Part shown: positions 25,541 to 35,102 of the stretch, in pieces | How the letters are laid out: each line of letters begins with the position of its first letter | Position numbering within the stretch: the first letter of the stretch is position 1 | NCBI RefSeq assembly: GCF_006716355.1 | Contig: NZ_VFOW01000001.1 | Coordinates: 1,240,001-1,304,000, forward strand | Reading direction: 5' to 3' | DNA from: Stackebrandtia endophytica | Lineage (GTDB): Bacteria; Actinomycetota; Actinomycetes; Mycobacteriales; Micromonosporaceae | DNA length: 64,000 nucleotides | Notes under the pieces: model-generated | Seen by the model: the letters and a program-made list of their open reading frames with translations, nothing else | Databases searched by the model: none | What the model was told of the DNA's origin: nothing | Translations under genes and position numbers: made by a program

Positions 25541-27889
25541 TCACTTGACGGGTTGCACCACGATGGGACTGCGGACCTGGTGACCGTTGAGGTCCTGCCA
25601 GGTCAGCGACCCGAACACGTACTCGTCGAACTCGGCGGTGGTCCGAGTGACCGTCAGATAAAACGTCGCACTCTGACCGGGCCGAAGTGTCAGGCTGGTC
25701 TTGTCGACCGTCACCTTGGTTCCGGCAGGTGCCTCGATGATCGGGAAGTAGACGCTGGTCTTGTCCGACACGTTGGTGACCGTGCGCGGCACCGTCTGCT
25801 TACCGGACATGCCCGCCATCGCAATCGACGGGTAGTTCAGGTCACTGGCGTCCAGCGGGCCGTACGCCTCACACAGGTCGGCGTACCCGAGGTCCTGCAC
25901 TTCACCGGTACCGCAACCGAACCGCAGCCAATCGAGCGGATCGGACTCGTAGACCAGCCCGGGATCGAACATCCGGCTGGGAACCACGTGCCCCGAACCG
26001 TAGTTGAACGGGTTGGCCTTCTCCCCCGATCGGGAGATCGGTTCACCGCGGTTGTCGAGGGTCGCGGCGGTCGTCATCATCGCCGACTTCACCGCCATGG
26101 GCGACCAGTCCGGGTTCGCACCGATCAACAGTGCGGCAAGACCCGCGATGTGTGGCGAGGACATCGACGTTCCCTGGTAGGAACCGAAGTTCTCACCATC
26201 GGCACTGGCCGGCGAGACCGCCGCGATGACGTCCACACCGGGAGCGGTGATGTCCGGCTTCAGCAGATCGCCGCCCGCGGCGATCGCCGGTCCGGTGGAG
26301 GAGAACGTCGCCATCTGCGGGGCCTTGGCCGTCACCTGGCGTCCGGCGGTCAGTTCAAGCTCTGGGCCGTCGGAGTCGGCCAGCAGGGCCAACACCGGCG
26401 CCGCCTCGGCGATCGTCAGGTGGACCGTGGGGACCGAGTGCATGTCCGGGGCGACGTCGTCGGCCGCGGAGTCCACGTTGTACATGACCATTCCGGGGCC
26501 ACCGGCCTGGTACACCGCAAGACTCTTCTCCACCCGGTCGTTGGCGCCGCGCGCGCACACGACGATCCGACCGTCCACCTTGGCCTCATCGAGGGTTCCC
26601 AGATGACATTGGCGTACCGCGACCGGGTCGGCACCGGTGACGCCGACCTCGGAGGACAGGACCGCCTCGGTGGCGGCCAATGCCGCTCCGCGCCCGGCAC
26701 CGGTGGCGACGGTGCCGTCGGGCAGGATCACGGTCGCCTCGTAGGCACGGTCGTGGCTGCTGGCCGCGACCGTGGTGATCCACGGCGTGTTGTGCGCGAC
26801 GGTCGACGAACCCGGGCCGTTGTTTCCGGCGGAGTTGGCGACGAAGACTCCCGCTGCGGCGGCGTTGAAGTACGCCAGGTGCACCGGGTCGAAGGTCGTG
26901 GTGGTGGAACCGCTGATCGAGTAGTTGATGACGTCGACACCGTCGTTGACGGCATCCTCGATCGCGGCGACTCCGTTGCTGACGCGCAGGCTGCAACCGC
27001 TGGCTCCCACTCGCCAACACGCCTTGTACACCGCGATGCGCGCGCCCGGAGCCATGCCGGACACGGTGCCCATGTCACCGGCGTCCACTCCGTGGTTGCC
27101 GGCCGCGGTGGCCGCCACGTGTGAGCCGTGGCCGTGGTAGTCGCGGGGCGAGGCGTATTCGTCGGCCACGTACTCGACGCCCTCGTCGTAGTAACGGGCA
27201 CCGATGACCTTGTTATTGCAGGTCACCTGGCCGGACGCCGACTCGTCGCCGGCCACACACTCACCGTTCCACTTGGCGTCGATGATCGACTGGTCCGGGC
27301 GCGGTTCCGGCAACGCGGCGAAACTGGGGTTCTCCGGCCAGAAGCCGGAGTCGATGATGCCGATGATCACGCCCTCACCGGCGTGATCGACCGAGCCGAA
27401 CTGCTTCTGCCAGACGCCCGAGTCGCCTTCCATGCCGAGGAACCGCGGCGTGGTGGCGGTGTCGGCGGTGTACTCGGCATCCGGCCAGAGGTTGAGGACT
27501 CGGTCGTCCTCGGCGAGCCGAGCCGCCTCGGCGGCGGTGAGATCGGCGGTGAATCCATTGAAGACGGTGTCGAACTCGGCGACCACGTCGGCGCCGGGAG
27601 CGGTCGCCAACGCGTCGGAACGTAGGTCCGCCAGGTGATCGCGATAGCGGTCGACGGCGGCGGAGTCGGTGTCGAGTCGCTCTCCGCCCTCGGCGGCGGT
27701 GGCCGACAAGCCCGGCTCGCCTCCGGTGTAGGCGGCGATGGGCTCGCCGGCGAGCTGAACGATGTAGCGACCCGCTTCGGGGCCGACGTCGGGTTCGGCG
27801 GCCGCGGGCGCGGCCATCGTCAAAGCGGCCAGGCAGGTCGCGGCGGTTAGGGCCGCAGCGCCTCGGCGGGATCGGAATGTGGTGGGCAC
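25541..27889 (-). CDS. Secreted S8 subtilisin-like serine protease with PA insert
   Basis: The 782-residue exported protease has a signal peptide, an I9-type inhibitor propeptide (about residues 40-140), and the S8 catalytic triad in IIGIIDSGFWPE (Asp about 180), DYHGHGSHVAAT (His about 254) and GTSMSSPHIAGLAALL (Ser about 575); the oxyanion Asn is in NSAGNNGP (about 356). A PA-type domain is inserted between His and Ser (about 385-515) and a fibronectin-III-like domain ends the protein, the layout of cucumisin-type subtilases. AGGAGG lies upstream; I use GTG 27889, but TTG 27901 is also possible. Promoter-proximal sequence 27890-28184 is unusually AT-rich for this genome. Confidence 0.92.
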   Translation of the reverse strand: MPTTFRSRRGAAALTAATCLAALTMAAPAAAEPDVGPEAGRYIVQLAGEPIAAYTGGEPGLSATAAEGGERLDTDSAAVDRYRDHLADLRSDALATAPGADVVAEFDTVFNGFTADLTAAEAARLAEDDRVLNLWPDAEYTADTATTPRFLGMEGDSGVWQKQFGSVDHAGEGVIIGIIDSGFWPENPSFAALPEPRPDQSIIDAKWNGECVAGDESASGQVTCNNKVIGARYYDEGVEYVADEYASPRDYHGHGSHVAATAAGNHGVDAGDMGTVSGMAPGARIAVYKACWRVGASGCSLRVSNGVAAIEDAVNDGVDVINYSISGSTTTTFDPVHLAYFNAAAAGVFVANSAGNNGPGSSTVAHNTPWITTVAASSHDRAYEATVILPDGTVATGAGRGAALAATEAVLSSEVGVTGADPVAVRQCHLGTLDEAKVDGRIVVCARGANDRVEKSLAVYQAGGPGMVMYNVDSAADDVAPDMHSVPTVHLTIAEAAPVLALLADSDGPELELTAGRQVTAKAPQMATFSSTGPAIAAGGDLLKPDITAPGVDVIAAVSPASADGENFGSYQGTSMSSPHIAGLAALLIGANPDWSPMAVKSAMMTTAATLDNRGEPISRSGEKANPFNYGSGHVVPSRMFDPGLVYESDPLDWLRFGCGTGEVQDLGYADLCEAYGPLDASDLNYPSIAMAGMSGKQTVPRTVTNVSDKTSVYFPIIEAPAGTKVTVDKTSLTLRPGQSATFYLTVTRTTAEFDEYVFGSLTWQDLNGHQVRSPIVVQPVK

Positions 27890-28184
27890 GATGAAAACCA
27901 ACCTCCTGCGGGGGTCGCACAGGGTGGAGTTATAGGAGGTTGGTCAGCATAAATCGGGCCAGTTCGACCTGTAAATAGCTACATTGCTCTATTAATGTGG
28001 CCATTACTACCGCAACCGGATCGGGCTTCTCAGCGTGACACCGACGAGGGATCCGTGTCCTCGGCGGTGATTCTTGAACCACTCAGTCCATACTGGATGA
28101 CAGCACTGAGGTCCTCGAAGCGGCGACGTCCGTTAAGTGGCTGCCTTCGATCCCGATTGTCCTGTTGACGTCCAAGGACAACCG

Positions 28185-28457
28185 CTACGGCACCTGATGA
28201 GGCGGTTGGCCACCGTGCTCGGGCGGTACCGGGCCGGGCGGGTTCTGACCGTAGGGCGGTTGACCCGGCTGCGGCGGACCCCCGTAGGGCTGCCCGGGGT
28301 GGTGGGGGCCTCCGTATGGTTGACCTGGCTGCTGGAACTGTTGGGGCGGTGGATTCGTCGTCCGGTTGCCACGGACGACGAATATGACGACACCGACGAT
28401 CACGGCGATGACGACAGCCCCAAGACACAGTAGACCCAGCAACAGCACCATGGTCAT
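28185..28457 (-). CDS. Small single-helix membrane protein with a Pro/Gly/Gln-rich tail
   Basis: A 90-residue protein: one transmembrane helix (about residues 3-28), then a low-complexity tail with short repeats of the type GQPYGGPP. It should be a type III or tail-exposed membrane protein; the tail is of the kind involved in protein-protein contacts. The ATG at 28457 has GGAGAGGCGAGG upstream, better than the ATG seven codons before. The neighbouring gene at 28550 has the same layout, so the two may be diverged duplicates. Function unknown. Confidence 0.65.
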   Translation of the reverse strand: MTMVLLLGLLCLGAVVIAVIVGVVIFVVRGNRTTNPPPQQFQQPGQPYGGPHHPGQPYGGPPQPGQPPYGQNPPGPVPPEHGGQPPHQVP

Positions 28458-28549
28458 GACGCGGCCTCGCCTCTCCATCGGTTTCGGGCAACTCGCCGAG
28501 GATATCGGACCTCGGCGACGTCACCGAAGCGGATCGACCGTGACCGATC

Positions 28550-28813
28550 TCAGGGTCGAGAGTGCGGAGGCGGCGGTGGCGGCGGTTCGGTGTCCGGCGG
28601 ATTCTCCGGCGGCAACGGTGCGCCCGGCTGGACCGGACCGGGTGGGGGCGGCATCGGGGTATGGATGTGCGGTGATGGCGGATAGCCGCCACCGCCCGGT
28701 GGTTGGTTGTTCTTACCGCGCATCACCAGCACAACCACCACCACGACAACGACGGCGACCACGACCAGGCAGCACAACAGCACCAACAGGTGCCAGGGCC
28801 TGAGTGCACCCAT
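28550..28813 (-). CDS. Small single-helix membrane protein with a proline-rich tail
   Basis: An 87-residue protein with a strongly Val-rich transmembrane helix (about residues 8-31), a short basic stop-transfer (MRGKNN) and a Pro-rich tail with His pairs. The start MGALRPWHLLVLL recalls TatA-type N-termini, but the amphipathic helix of TatA is absent, so I do not call it TatA. The ATG at 28813 follows GGAAGG. It lies between its look-alike at 28185 and the terminator of the UPF0182 gene. Confidence 0.65.
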   Translation of the reverse strand: MGALRPWHLLVLLCCLVVVAVVVVVVVVLVMRGKNNQPPGGGGYPPSPHIHTPMPPPPGPVQPGAPLPPENPPDTEPPPPPPPHSRP

Positions 28814-28826
28814 GGGTTCACCTTCC

Positions 28827-28869
28827 AAAAAAGACCGTGCCGGCCCCGATTCCTCGGGGCCGGCACGGT
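28827..28869 (-). terminator. Intrinsic terminator of the UPF0182 gene
   Basis: On the minus strand a 15-bp GC-rich stem (ACCGTGCCGGCCCCG / CGGGGCCGGCACGGT) with a 6-base loop is followed by CTTTTTT. Confidence 0.9.
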
Positions 28870-28897
28870 GACCGTTTACGGGAAAGGCTTACCTGCC

Positions 28898-31891
28898 TTA
28901 CCCCTTGGCCTCATCATAGGCCTTCAACGCCTCATCGAGAGCGGCAAGCGCCTCACCCTGTGCGGCGAGATCACCGTCCTCCATGGCCTTCTTCAGATCG
29001 GCGATGGCCTGATCGATGGCGTCGAGTGCGGCCTGAACATCGGCAGGCACCTCACCCTCGGCCGGCTCGTCCGGTTCCTCGCCCTCATCGGGATCCTCGT
29101 CCGGCGGCGGCGCCGCGTTGTCATCCCCGGTGTACTGGGCGACAACCGATTCGATCGCTTCGGCGAAGCTCTCCTCGTAACCGATGTAGTCACCGTAGGA
29201 AACCAGGACCCGACGCAGCAGCGGCAGCGCGACGCCCTCGTTGGAACCTTGACGTTGCAGGTACATCGGCTCCACGTACATGATGCCGTTGCCCACCGGC
29301 AGGCTCAGCAGGTTACCCCACTGGACGGTGGTTCCCTGCTGCTCGAACAGCTTCAGATCCGCCGCGACCTCCGGTGTGGACGTCATGTCCTGATGTTTCT
29401 GAGAGGTCGACTCGACCTGCCCACTGGGTAGTCGATACAGCGTCAGTACCGGCCGGTTGCTCTCGTCGTAGCGACCGGTCATGATCGCCGACAGCACGTT
29501 GCCTCGGTCTCGCGGTGAGAAGTTCGAGGTCAACTGGTACTGCGGGTCCTCCTGGCCGGGGAAGGTCGCCAAGACGTAGTACGGCGGAAGCTTGGCGCCC
29601 TCGATCCGCGGGTCGCCCGGGGTCTCCCAGACCTCACTGCCGTCGATGAACACGCGAGCGTTGTCGATGTGGAACCGCTCCAGCAGGGTGCGCTGGACCT
29701 TGAACTGGTCGACCGGGTACCGCAGGTGCTGCATCAGCTCCTCCGGGATCTCCGACTCCGGCTTGACGATGTCACCGAAGGCGGCGTTCCAGGCCTCCAG
29801 CATCGGGTCGGGCTCGCCGAACTTGTACAGCGTGACCGATCCGTCATACGCGTCGACGGTCGCCTTGACCGAGTTGCGCATGTAGTTGATCGCCTGGCTC
29901 TCCTGCTGGGTCGCACCCTGACCGGTATGCGAGTCCATCGTGGCGTCCTGCAGGTTCACCGAGTTGGAATAGGGGAACGAGTTGGAGGTGGTGTAACCGT
30001 CCAACACCCACACGACCCGACCGTCGACCACAGTCGGGTACGGGTCGCCGTCCACCGTCAGGAACGGTGCGACCCGCTCGACCCGCTCACGCGGCGTCCG
30101 GTGGTACAGCAACTTGGAGTTCTCGTTGAACCGGTCGGAGAGCAGGAAGTTGGTCTCACCGAACTCCCACGCGTACCACAGTCGGTGCCAGATGCTGCTG
30201 ACGTCGACTCCGCCCTCACCCTCGTAGGTGACGTAGGCGTCGCCCTGGGCGTCGACCTCCTCGTCGCCGGTCTCGGCGCTGTCCTCAGTGGTGGTTCCGC
30301 CGGAGGGGCGATCGTACTCACGCGGGGACTCGCCCTCGGGGACGCCGACGATCGCGTAGTCGTCGTTCAGCTCACCGAAGTAGATCTGCGGGTGAGTGAT
30401 CTCGACGAAGTCGGTGGTCGACCGGCAGGTCGAGCTGGTGTCGTTGCTCTGCACCGGATCCTCGCCGTCCTCGACGGCGGACTCGTCGGACTCCTGCAGT
30501 TCCAGCAGTGAACCGGACTCGAAGTACGGACCGGAGTCGCACACCCGGTTGGTGGGTGCGGCGACCAGGCCGTATCCGTGGGTGTAGATGGTGTGTCGAA
30601 CCGTCCAGTCCTGGTTGGCCAACTGCGCGGGGTTCAACTCACGCACACCGACGACGTAGTCCTGGACCTCTCCGTCGGCGTTGACGTACCGGTCGACGTC
30701 GAGTTTGTCGTTGAAGTCGTGGAAGCCTCGTGCCTGCTGCTTCTGAGTGAAGGCGTCCGACACGATCGAGGGGTCCAGCAACCGGGTGTACGGAACGGTC
30801 CCGGCGTCGGTGGCCAGAATCGAGGCGTCGGGGGTGCCGTCCACCGATAGATCGGTGCGTTGCATGTCCCCCATGTCGTAGGCGAACATGGTTCCGTCGA
30901 TCGTGTAGCCGACGTACTCGGCTTCCTTCTGCGGCGCGTTGGGCGCGACCTCCAGCTGCTGAACGGCGAACGGGTAGATTCCGCCGATCGCGATGGCCGA
31001 GATCAACACCAGCCCCAGCGCCATTCCCGGGCCCAGCAGACTGCGAACCCAGAAGTTGGAGAACAGCACGACCGCGATGGCGGCCAGTACCGACACGAAG
31101 ATCAGGATCTCCTTGGCACCCAGCAACGCCGTGATCGCGGTGTAGCCACCACCGGTGATGCTCGGGTTGGTGACCTGGCTCTGCTCCAGGGTGAGGGCGT
31201 AGCGGTCGAAGTAGTAGGCCACCGCCTTCATCAGGACGAACAGGCCGATCAGGATCGACAGGTGCCAGCGGGCGGCGGAGGTGATGCGCTCACCGCGACC
31301 CGACATCCGCACCGCACCGTAGAGGTAGTGGGTACCCAGCGCGGCCAGGATGCCGATGACGATCATCGTGAAGCCGACACCGATCAGGTACTCCCAGAAC
31401 GGCAGCTCGAAGACGTAGAACCCGGCGTCGACCTCGAAGATCGGGTCGACCCGGCCGAAGTCGCGCGAGTTGGAGAACAGCAACCACTGCTGCCAGCGGT
31501 CCTGCGCCGACACGCCGGCGAACACACCGATCAGGACCGCGACTCCGGCGATCCACCAGCCGATCTTGGGGTCCAACGCGGAGCGGTACCGCTCCATGCT
31601 CTGTTGTTCGGGGGTGTGTGGAACCGAGTCGGGCCGAAACCGCCAGGCGACGTACAGGTTCGCGGCCGTCCACAGTGCCATGAGGGCACCGAACGCCGCG
31701 AACATGAAGATCTTGGTCCAAATCTGGGTGCTGAACACCCCGGAGTAACCGGTGGAGTCATACCATAGATACTCGGTATAGAGATTGACCAACCAACCGG
31801 CGACCGTCAGCAACGCGATCACCCCGACCAGCAAGCCGATGATGTATCTACCTCGGCGGTTGATTCGTGGCATTGGTGTCCGTGTCGCCAC
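28898..31891 (-). CDS. UPF0182 family large membrane protein
   Basis: The 997-residue protein matches the actinobacterial/cyanobacterial UPF0182 family (orthologous in position to M. tuberculosis Rv3193c). The N-terminal third has about seven transmembrane helices (residues 15-330), starting RRGRYIIGLLVGVIALL; the remainder is a large extracytoplasmic domain with segments such as VGNGIMYVEPMYLQ and RRVLVSYGDYIGYEE. The last about 70 residues are a Glu/Asp-rich tail followed by an Ala-rich helix. Its function is not established. It lies next to the PDZ protease gene, as in mycobacteria. A strong terminator follows, and a diverged repeat (32073-32220) lies about 180 bp upstream of its start. 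Confidence 0.92.
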   Translation of the reverse strand: MATRTPMPRINRRGRYIIGLLVGVIALLTVAGWLVNLYTEYLWYDSTGYSGVFSTQIWTKIFMFAAFGALMALWTAANLYVAWRFRPDSVPHTPEQQSMERYRSALDPKIGWWIAGVAVLIGVFAGVSAQDRWQQWLLFSNSRDFGRVDPIFEVDAGFYVFELPFWEYLIGVGFTMIVIGILAALGTHYLYGAVRMSGRGERITSAARWHLSILIGLFVLMKAVAYYFDRYALTLEQSQVTNPSITGGGYTAITALLGAKEILIFVSVLAAIAVVLFSNFWVRSLLGPGMALGLVLISAIAIGGIYPFAVQQLEVAPNAPQKEAEYVGYTIDGTMFAYDMGDMQRTDLSVDGTPDASILATDAGTVPYTRLLDPSIVSDAFTQKQQARGFHDFNDKLDVDRYVNADGEVQDYVVGVRELNPAQLANQDWTVRHTIYTHGYGLVAAPTNRVCDSGPYFESGSLLELQESDESAVEDGEDPVQSNDTSSTCRSTTDFVEITHPQIYFGELNDDYAIVGVPEGESPREYDRPSGGTTTEDSAETGDEEVDAQGDAYVTYEGEGGVDVSSIWHRLWYAWEFGETNFLLSDRFNENSKLLYHRTPRERVERVAPFLTVDGDPYPTVVDGRVVWVLDGYTTSNSFPYSNSVNLQDATMDSHTGQGATQQESQAINYMRNSVKATVDAYDGSVTLYKFGEPDPMLEAWNAAFGDIVKPESEIPEELMQHLRYPVDQFKVQRTLLERFHIDNARVFIDGSEVWETPGDPRIEGAKLPPYYVLATFPGQEDPQYQLTSNFSPRDRGNVLSAIMTGRYDESNRPVLTLYRLPSGQVESTSQKHQDMTSTPEVAADLKLFEQQGTTVQWGNLLSLPVGNGIMYVEPMYLQRQGSNEGVALPLLRRVLVSYGDYIGYEESFAEAIESVVAQYTGDDNAAPPPDEDPDEGEEPDEPAEGEVPADVQAALDAIDQAIADLKKAMEDGDLAAQGEALAALDEALKAYDEAKG

Positions 31892-32072
31892 GGCGAATCC
31901 CTCAATTCATGTGCAGTGGTAGCCCGGCCGGGTCGACCGGTGTTCACCGTAGGGAACAGGCTACGAGACGTTCATCTGACCTAGGAGTTTGCTCTTCATG
32001 TCTTAGAAGCTGTCCTCGAACCTACTGTCTGTTGCGCGTCGAACGAGATTCAAAGACGGCTTCTTAGTGTGC

Positions 32073-32220
32073 GTCGGGTTCATTTGGATGTTGGTGGTGG
32101 GTCGGGCTCGAAGCGCCGAATGCGGCGCCTGGACTGCGTTGTCGTCGTCGCCAGTACAAACTCCCGTACCGACTCCTCCTCCGCCTTGCCAAACACCACC
32201 TCGACGCCCCGCATCCAAGA
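32073..32220. repeat. Diverged dispersed repeat, copy A
   Basis: This 148-bp stretch aligns with 42743-42884 in the same orientation with a few small gaps. Matching blocks include GTCGGGTT, a hairpin-forming GCGCCG(A/T)ATGCGGCGCC, TCGTCGTCGCC, CTCCGCCTT and CGCCCCGCA(T/C)CCA. No convincing gene runs through it. It occupies the middle of the 525-bp gap 31892-32416, in which I see no coding sequence; the remainder holds the hairpin at 32247. Confidence 0.55.
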
Positions 32221-32246
32221 CCACGCGACTGGTCTTTCATGTCATC

Positions 32247-32279
32247 GAGAACCTGTCTGGAGCGACCAGACAGGTTCTC
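32247..32279. terminator. Long perfect inverted repeat, possible terminator of the PDZ protease gene
   Basis: GAGAACCTGTCTGG and CCAGACAGGTTCTC form a perfect 14-bp stem with loop AGCGA. It lies about 140 bp beyond the 3' end of the PDZ protease gene, is less GC-rich than other hairpins here, and has no U-run on either side. Confidence 0.5.
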
Positions 32280-32416
32280 AGTGCGTCTGGCAATTATGCG
32301 GTGTGATGGTGGGTTCTGCTGGAAACGCCGAGGGCGGGGTCTCGACACGTGCATTCGAGACCACCCGCCGATCGACCACGTCGACGCCGAACACATCCGG
32401 CTCGACCGGGCATCCG

Positions 32417-33478
32417 CTAACAGGTCGCCGGGGTCCGACCCTCGCGCAGCGCCTCCAGCGACGCCAGAGCATCGTCCAAAGTGTTCACCTTCACGAGGGT
32501 GAGACCGTCGGGGACGTTCGACTTGGCCGACTCGCAGTTGGCGGCCGGAGTGAGGAACACCGTCGCACCGTCGGCCTTGGCGCCGACGACCTTCTGGGCC
32601 ACCCCGCCGATCGGGCCGACGTTGCCGTCCTCGTCGATCTCGCCGGTGCCGGCGATGACCAGGCCGCCGGTGAGGTCTTCGGCGGTGACCCGGTCGACCA
32701 TGGCCAACGCGAAGATCAGTCCGGCCGACGGACCGCCGATGTTCAACCCCTCGGTGGTCACCGTCAACCCGTACGGGTCGTCCTGCACCGGTTCCACCAG
32801 CACGCCCGGCAGAACCGCGCTACCGTCCTCGTGTTGTTCGGGAGTCACCTCGGACGTCACCGTCGAGTCGTCGCGGTCCAGCGACAGGGACACCGGTTCA
32901 CCGGGGTCCGCCAACATCGCCTCCGCCAACAGAGACGCCAGTTTCTCCTGCGACGTCACCGGTTCACCGGCGACCGCGGTGATCACGTCCCCTTCGACGA
33001 GTGCCTCGTCGCTGGGCGAGTCCTCCGCGACCGAGGTTACGGTGACCGATACCTCTTCTCCCAGTGCGCGCAGCGCGGCGGTCTCGGCGGCGCTTTGAGA
33101 GTTCTCCCACATCTGCGCCTGTTCCGCGGCGATCTCGTCCTTGGACTTGTCGTCGGGATACTGGAACTCACGAGGCACGACCGCGTAGTCGTCGGAGATC
33201 CAGTAGTACAGCGCACGCAACAGGTCGATGTCGTCATGGATGCGAACCGTGACCAGCCTCAATTGGCCGTCCGACTGCGAGGACACCGCGTCATCGGCGG
33301 TGATCAACGAGATCGACTGAACCTGGCCGGTGTCGTCGGTGTACTCGTAAACACCCAGCGCATCCACCGTGGGGCCCGGCCCCAACGCCACGTATGCAAC
33401 CCGCATCGACAGCGCCTGCCAGGTCAGCAGGGACACCAGGACAGCACCCAGTAGAACAGTCACACCGCGCCGCTTCAT
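32417..33478 (-). CDS. Membrane-anchored PDZ/Lon-like protease (YlbL family)
   Basis: The 353-residue protein starts with an uncleaved signal anchor (MKRRGVTVLLGAVLVSLLTW), has a PDZ domain (about 130-220, with SPSDEALVEGDVITAVAGEP) and a Lon-type proteolytic domain with the Ser-Lys dyad in GGPSAGLIFAL (Ser about 245) and GPIGGVAQKVVGA (Lys about 290). This ATP-independent Lon-like architecture corresponds to YlbL of Bacillus and Rv3194c of mycobacteria, and the gene neighbours match the mycobacterial arrangement. It should degrade or process proteins at the outer face of the membrane. It is divergent from the zincin gene. Confidence 0.92.
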   Translation of the reverse strand: MKRRGVTVLLGAVLVSLLTWQALSMRVAYVALGPGPTVDALGVYEYTDDTGQVQSISLITADDAVSSQSDGQLRLVTVRIHDDIDLLRALYYWISDDYAVVPREFQYPDDKSKDEIAAEQAQMWENSQSAAETAALRALGEEVSVTVTSVAEDSPSDEALVEGDVITAVAGEPVTSQEKLASLLAEAMLADPGEPVSLSLDRDDSTVTSEVTPEQHEDGSAVLPGVLVEPVQDDPYGLTVTTEGLNIGGPSAGLIFALAMVDRVTAEDLTGGLVIAGTGEIDEDGNVGPIGGVAQKVVGAKADGATVFLTPAANCESAKSNVPDGLTLVKVNTLDDALASLEALREGRTPATC

Positions 33479-33625
33479 GCCGGAAGCTTAATGCGTCGAT
33501 GTCAACCCGCGAGGAAGTGGTTGCCGCCTATCCCCGCATCGAATGCGGAGGGTTCCGACATTCTCACCAGGCGCGAAGTCGCGGCATTCAGGCCACGCTC
33601 AGGTGTTTGGCGTACCGTTGGTGGG

Positions 33626-34918
33626 GTGAGTCCAGATACTCCTTTTGGTTTTGGTGGGTTGCCGGGAATGCCGGACCCGAATGACCCGCGCATACAGCAG
33701 ATGATGGCCCAGTTGCAGCAGCTGATGTCGCAGTCGGCGTCACAGGGCCCGATCAACTGGGACTTGGCGAAACAGATCGCCCAGTCCCAGTTGAGCAATG
33801 ATCCCGCGCCCGCATCGCCGGACCGGCAGGCGGTCGTGGACGCGTTGCGCCTCGCCGATCTTTGGCTGGAGGACGCGACCTCGTTCCCCTCCGGGATGAC
33901 GAAGTCGACGGCGTGGAACCGCGGCGATTGGATCGCCAACTCGACGGACACCTGGAAGGAACTGGCCGAACCACTGGCCAGCAAGATGTCCGAGGCGCTC
34001 AACAGCCTCATGCCCGAGGACATGCGCGGCATGCTCGGCCCCATGGCCGGGCTCATGCAGGGCATAGGTTCCTCGCTGTTCGGGGCCCAGGTCGGCCAGG
34101 CGATGGCGGAGTTGGCCACCGAGGTACTCAGTTCGACCGAGATCGGGCTGCCGCTGGGTCCCGCCGGGACCGCGGCGCTGCTGCCGGGCAACATCAAGAA
34201 CTACGCCGAGGGCATGAGTGACGTCGACCTCGACGAGGTGCGGCTGTACCTGGCGTTGCGGGAAACGGCGCACCACCGTCTCTACAGCCACGTCCCCTGG
34301 TTGCGAGCCCACGTCGTCGGTGCGATCGAGGCCTACGCCAGCGGCATTCACATCGACGAGTCGGCCATCGAATCGCTGGCGGCCGACCTCGATTTCAGCG
34401 ATTCCGACGCTATGCGTCAGATCGACCTGGGAGAACTGTTCCGCCCGGAGGACACCCCCGCCCAGCAAGCGGCGTTGGCCCGCTTGGAGCACATCCTGGC
34501 GTTGATCGGCGGTTGGGTCTCGCACGTCGCGGCGCAGGCGGCCGGGAAGCGGCTGGCCTCCCTGGGCAAGCTGACCGAGTCGGCTCGGCGACGACGCGCC
34601 ACCGGTGGCCCGTCGGAGCGCACCTTCGCGACCCTGGTGGGCCTGAGCCTCAGTCCGAAGAAACTTCGGGAGGCCACGGCGCTGTGGGAGGCGGTCACCG
34701 AGGCGAAGGGAACCGAGGATCGTGACCACATCTGGTCGCACCCCGATGTGATTCCCTCCCCCGACGATCTCGCCGATCCCAAGGGGTTCGCGCAGCGTGA
34801 CGCCGGAATGGGCGAATTGGATATGTCGATCTTTGACCAGTTGGCCGTGAACGATCCCCGTGACGAAGACAACGGTGACGATGACGACGGTCCCGATACC
34901 GGCGGTGTCAAGGCCTGA
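33626..34918 (+). CDS. Zinc-dependent metalloprotease-like protein (DUF2342 zincin)
   Basis: The 430-residue protein belongs to the actinobacterial zincin-like family (equivalent in position to Rv3195). The N-terminus is rich in Gly, Met and Gln; the core has NWDLAKQIAQSQL, and LRETAHHRLYSHVPWLRAHV carries the conserved Glu/His metal-site-like motif (about residues 210-229). The C-terminal 30 residues are strongly acidic. GTG 33626 is chosen because the conserved N-terminus begins there; the open frame upstream is not conserved-looking. It is divergent from the PDZ protease gene, sharing a short intergenic region. Its substrate is unknown. Confidence 0.88.
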   Translation: MSPDTPFGFGGLPGMPDPNDPRIQQMMAQLQQLMSQSASQGPINWDLAKQIAQSQLSNDPAPASPDRQAVVDALRLADLWLEDATSFPSGMTKSTAWNRGDWIANSTDTWKELAEPLASKMSEALNSLMPEDMRGMLGPMAGLMQGIGSSLFGAQVGQAMAELATEVLSSTEIGLPLGPAGTAALLPGNIKNYAEGMSDVDLDEVRLYLALRETAHHRLYSHVPWLRAHVVGAIEAYASGIHIDESAIESLAADLDFSDSDAMRQIDLGELFRPEDTPAQQAALARLEHILALIGGWVSHVAAQAAGKRLASLGKLTESARRRRATGGPSERTFATLVGLSLSPKKLREATALWEAVTEAKGTEDRDHIWSHPDVIPSPDDLADPKGFAQRDAGMGELDMSIFDQLAVNDPRDEDNGDDDDGPDTGGVKA

Positions 34919-34941
34919 CGGTCGAATCCGATCACGCCTTC

Positions 34942-34973
34942 GGCCGGTCGTTCGTGACATCACGAACCCGGCC
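34942..34973 (+). terminator. Terminator after the zincin gene
   Basis: GGCCGG, GTTCGTG and their complements CACGAAC, CCGGCC form a 13-bp stem with a small bulge and a 4-base loop, 24 bases after the stop codon. Confidence 0.6.
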
Positions 34974-35102
34974 GGACCCATTTCTCAGAGTGCGTTAGTC
35001 GTATGTGGTGGTCGGTGCCGTTCACCGACGGTGAATGTGTGCGCGACCAAGGTCACAACGACTGGTCACCCTGACTCCGTCGGGATTTACCGGACCCGCT
35101 TC

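Noticed and set aside
28550-28813. TatA homologue
   Set aside because: The first residues (MGALRPWHLL) recall TatA, but the amphipathic helix and charged tail of TatA are replaced by a Pro-rich tail.
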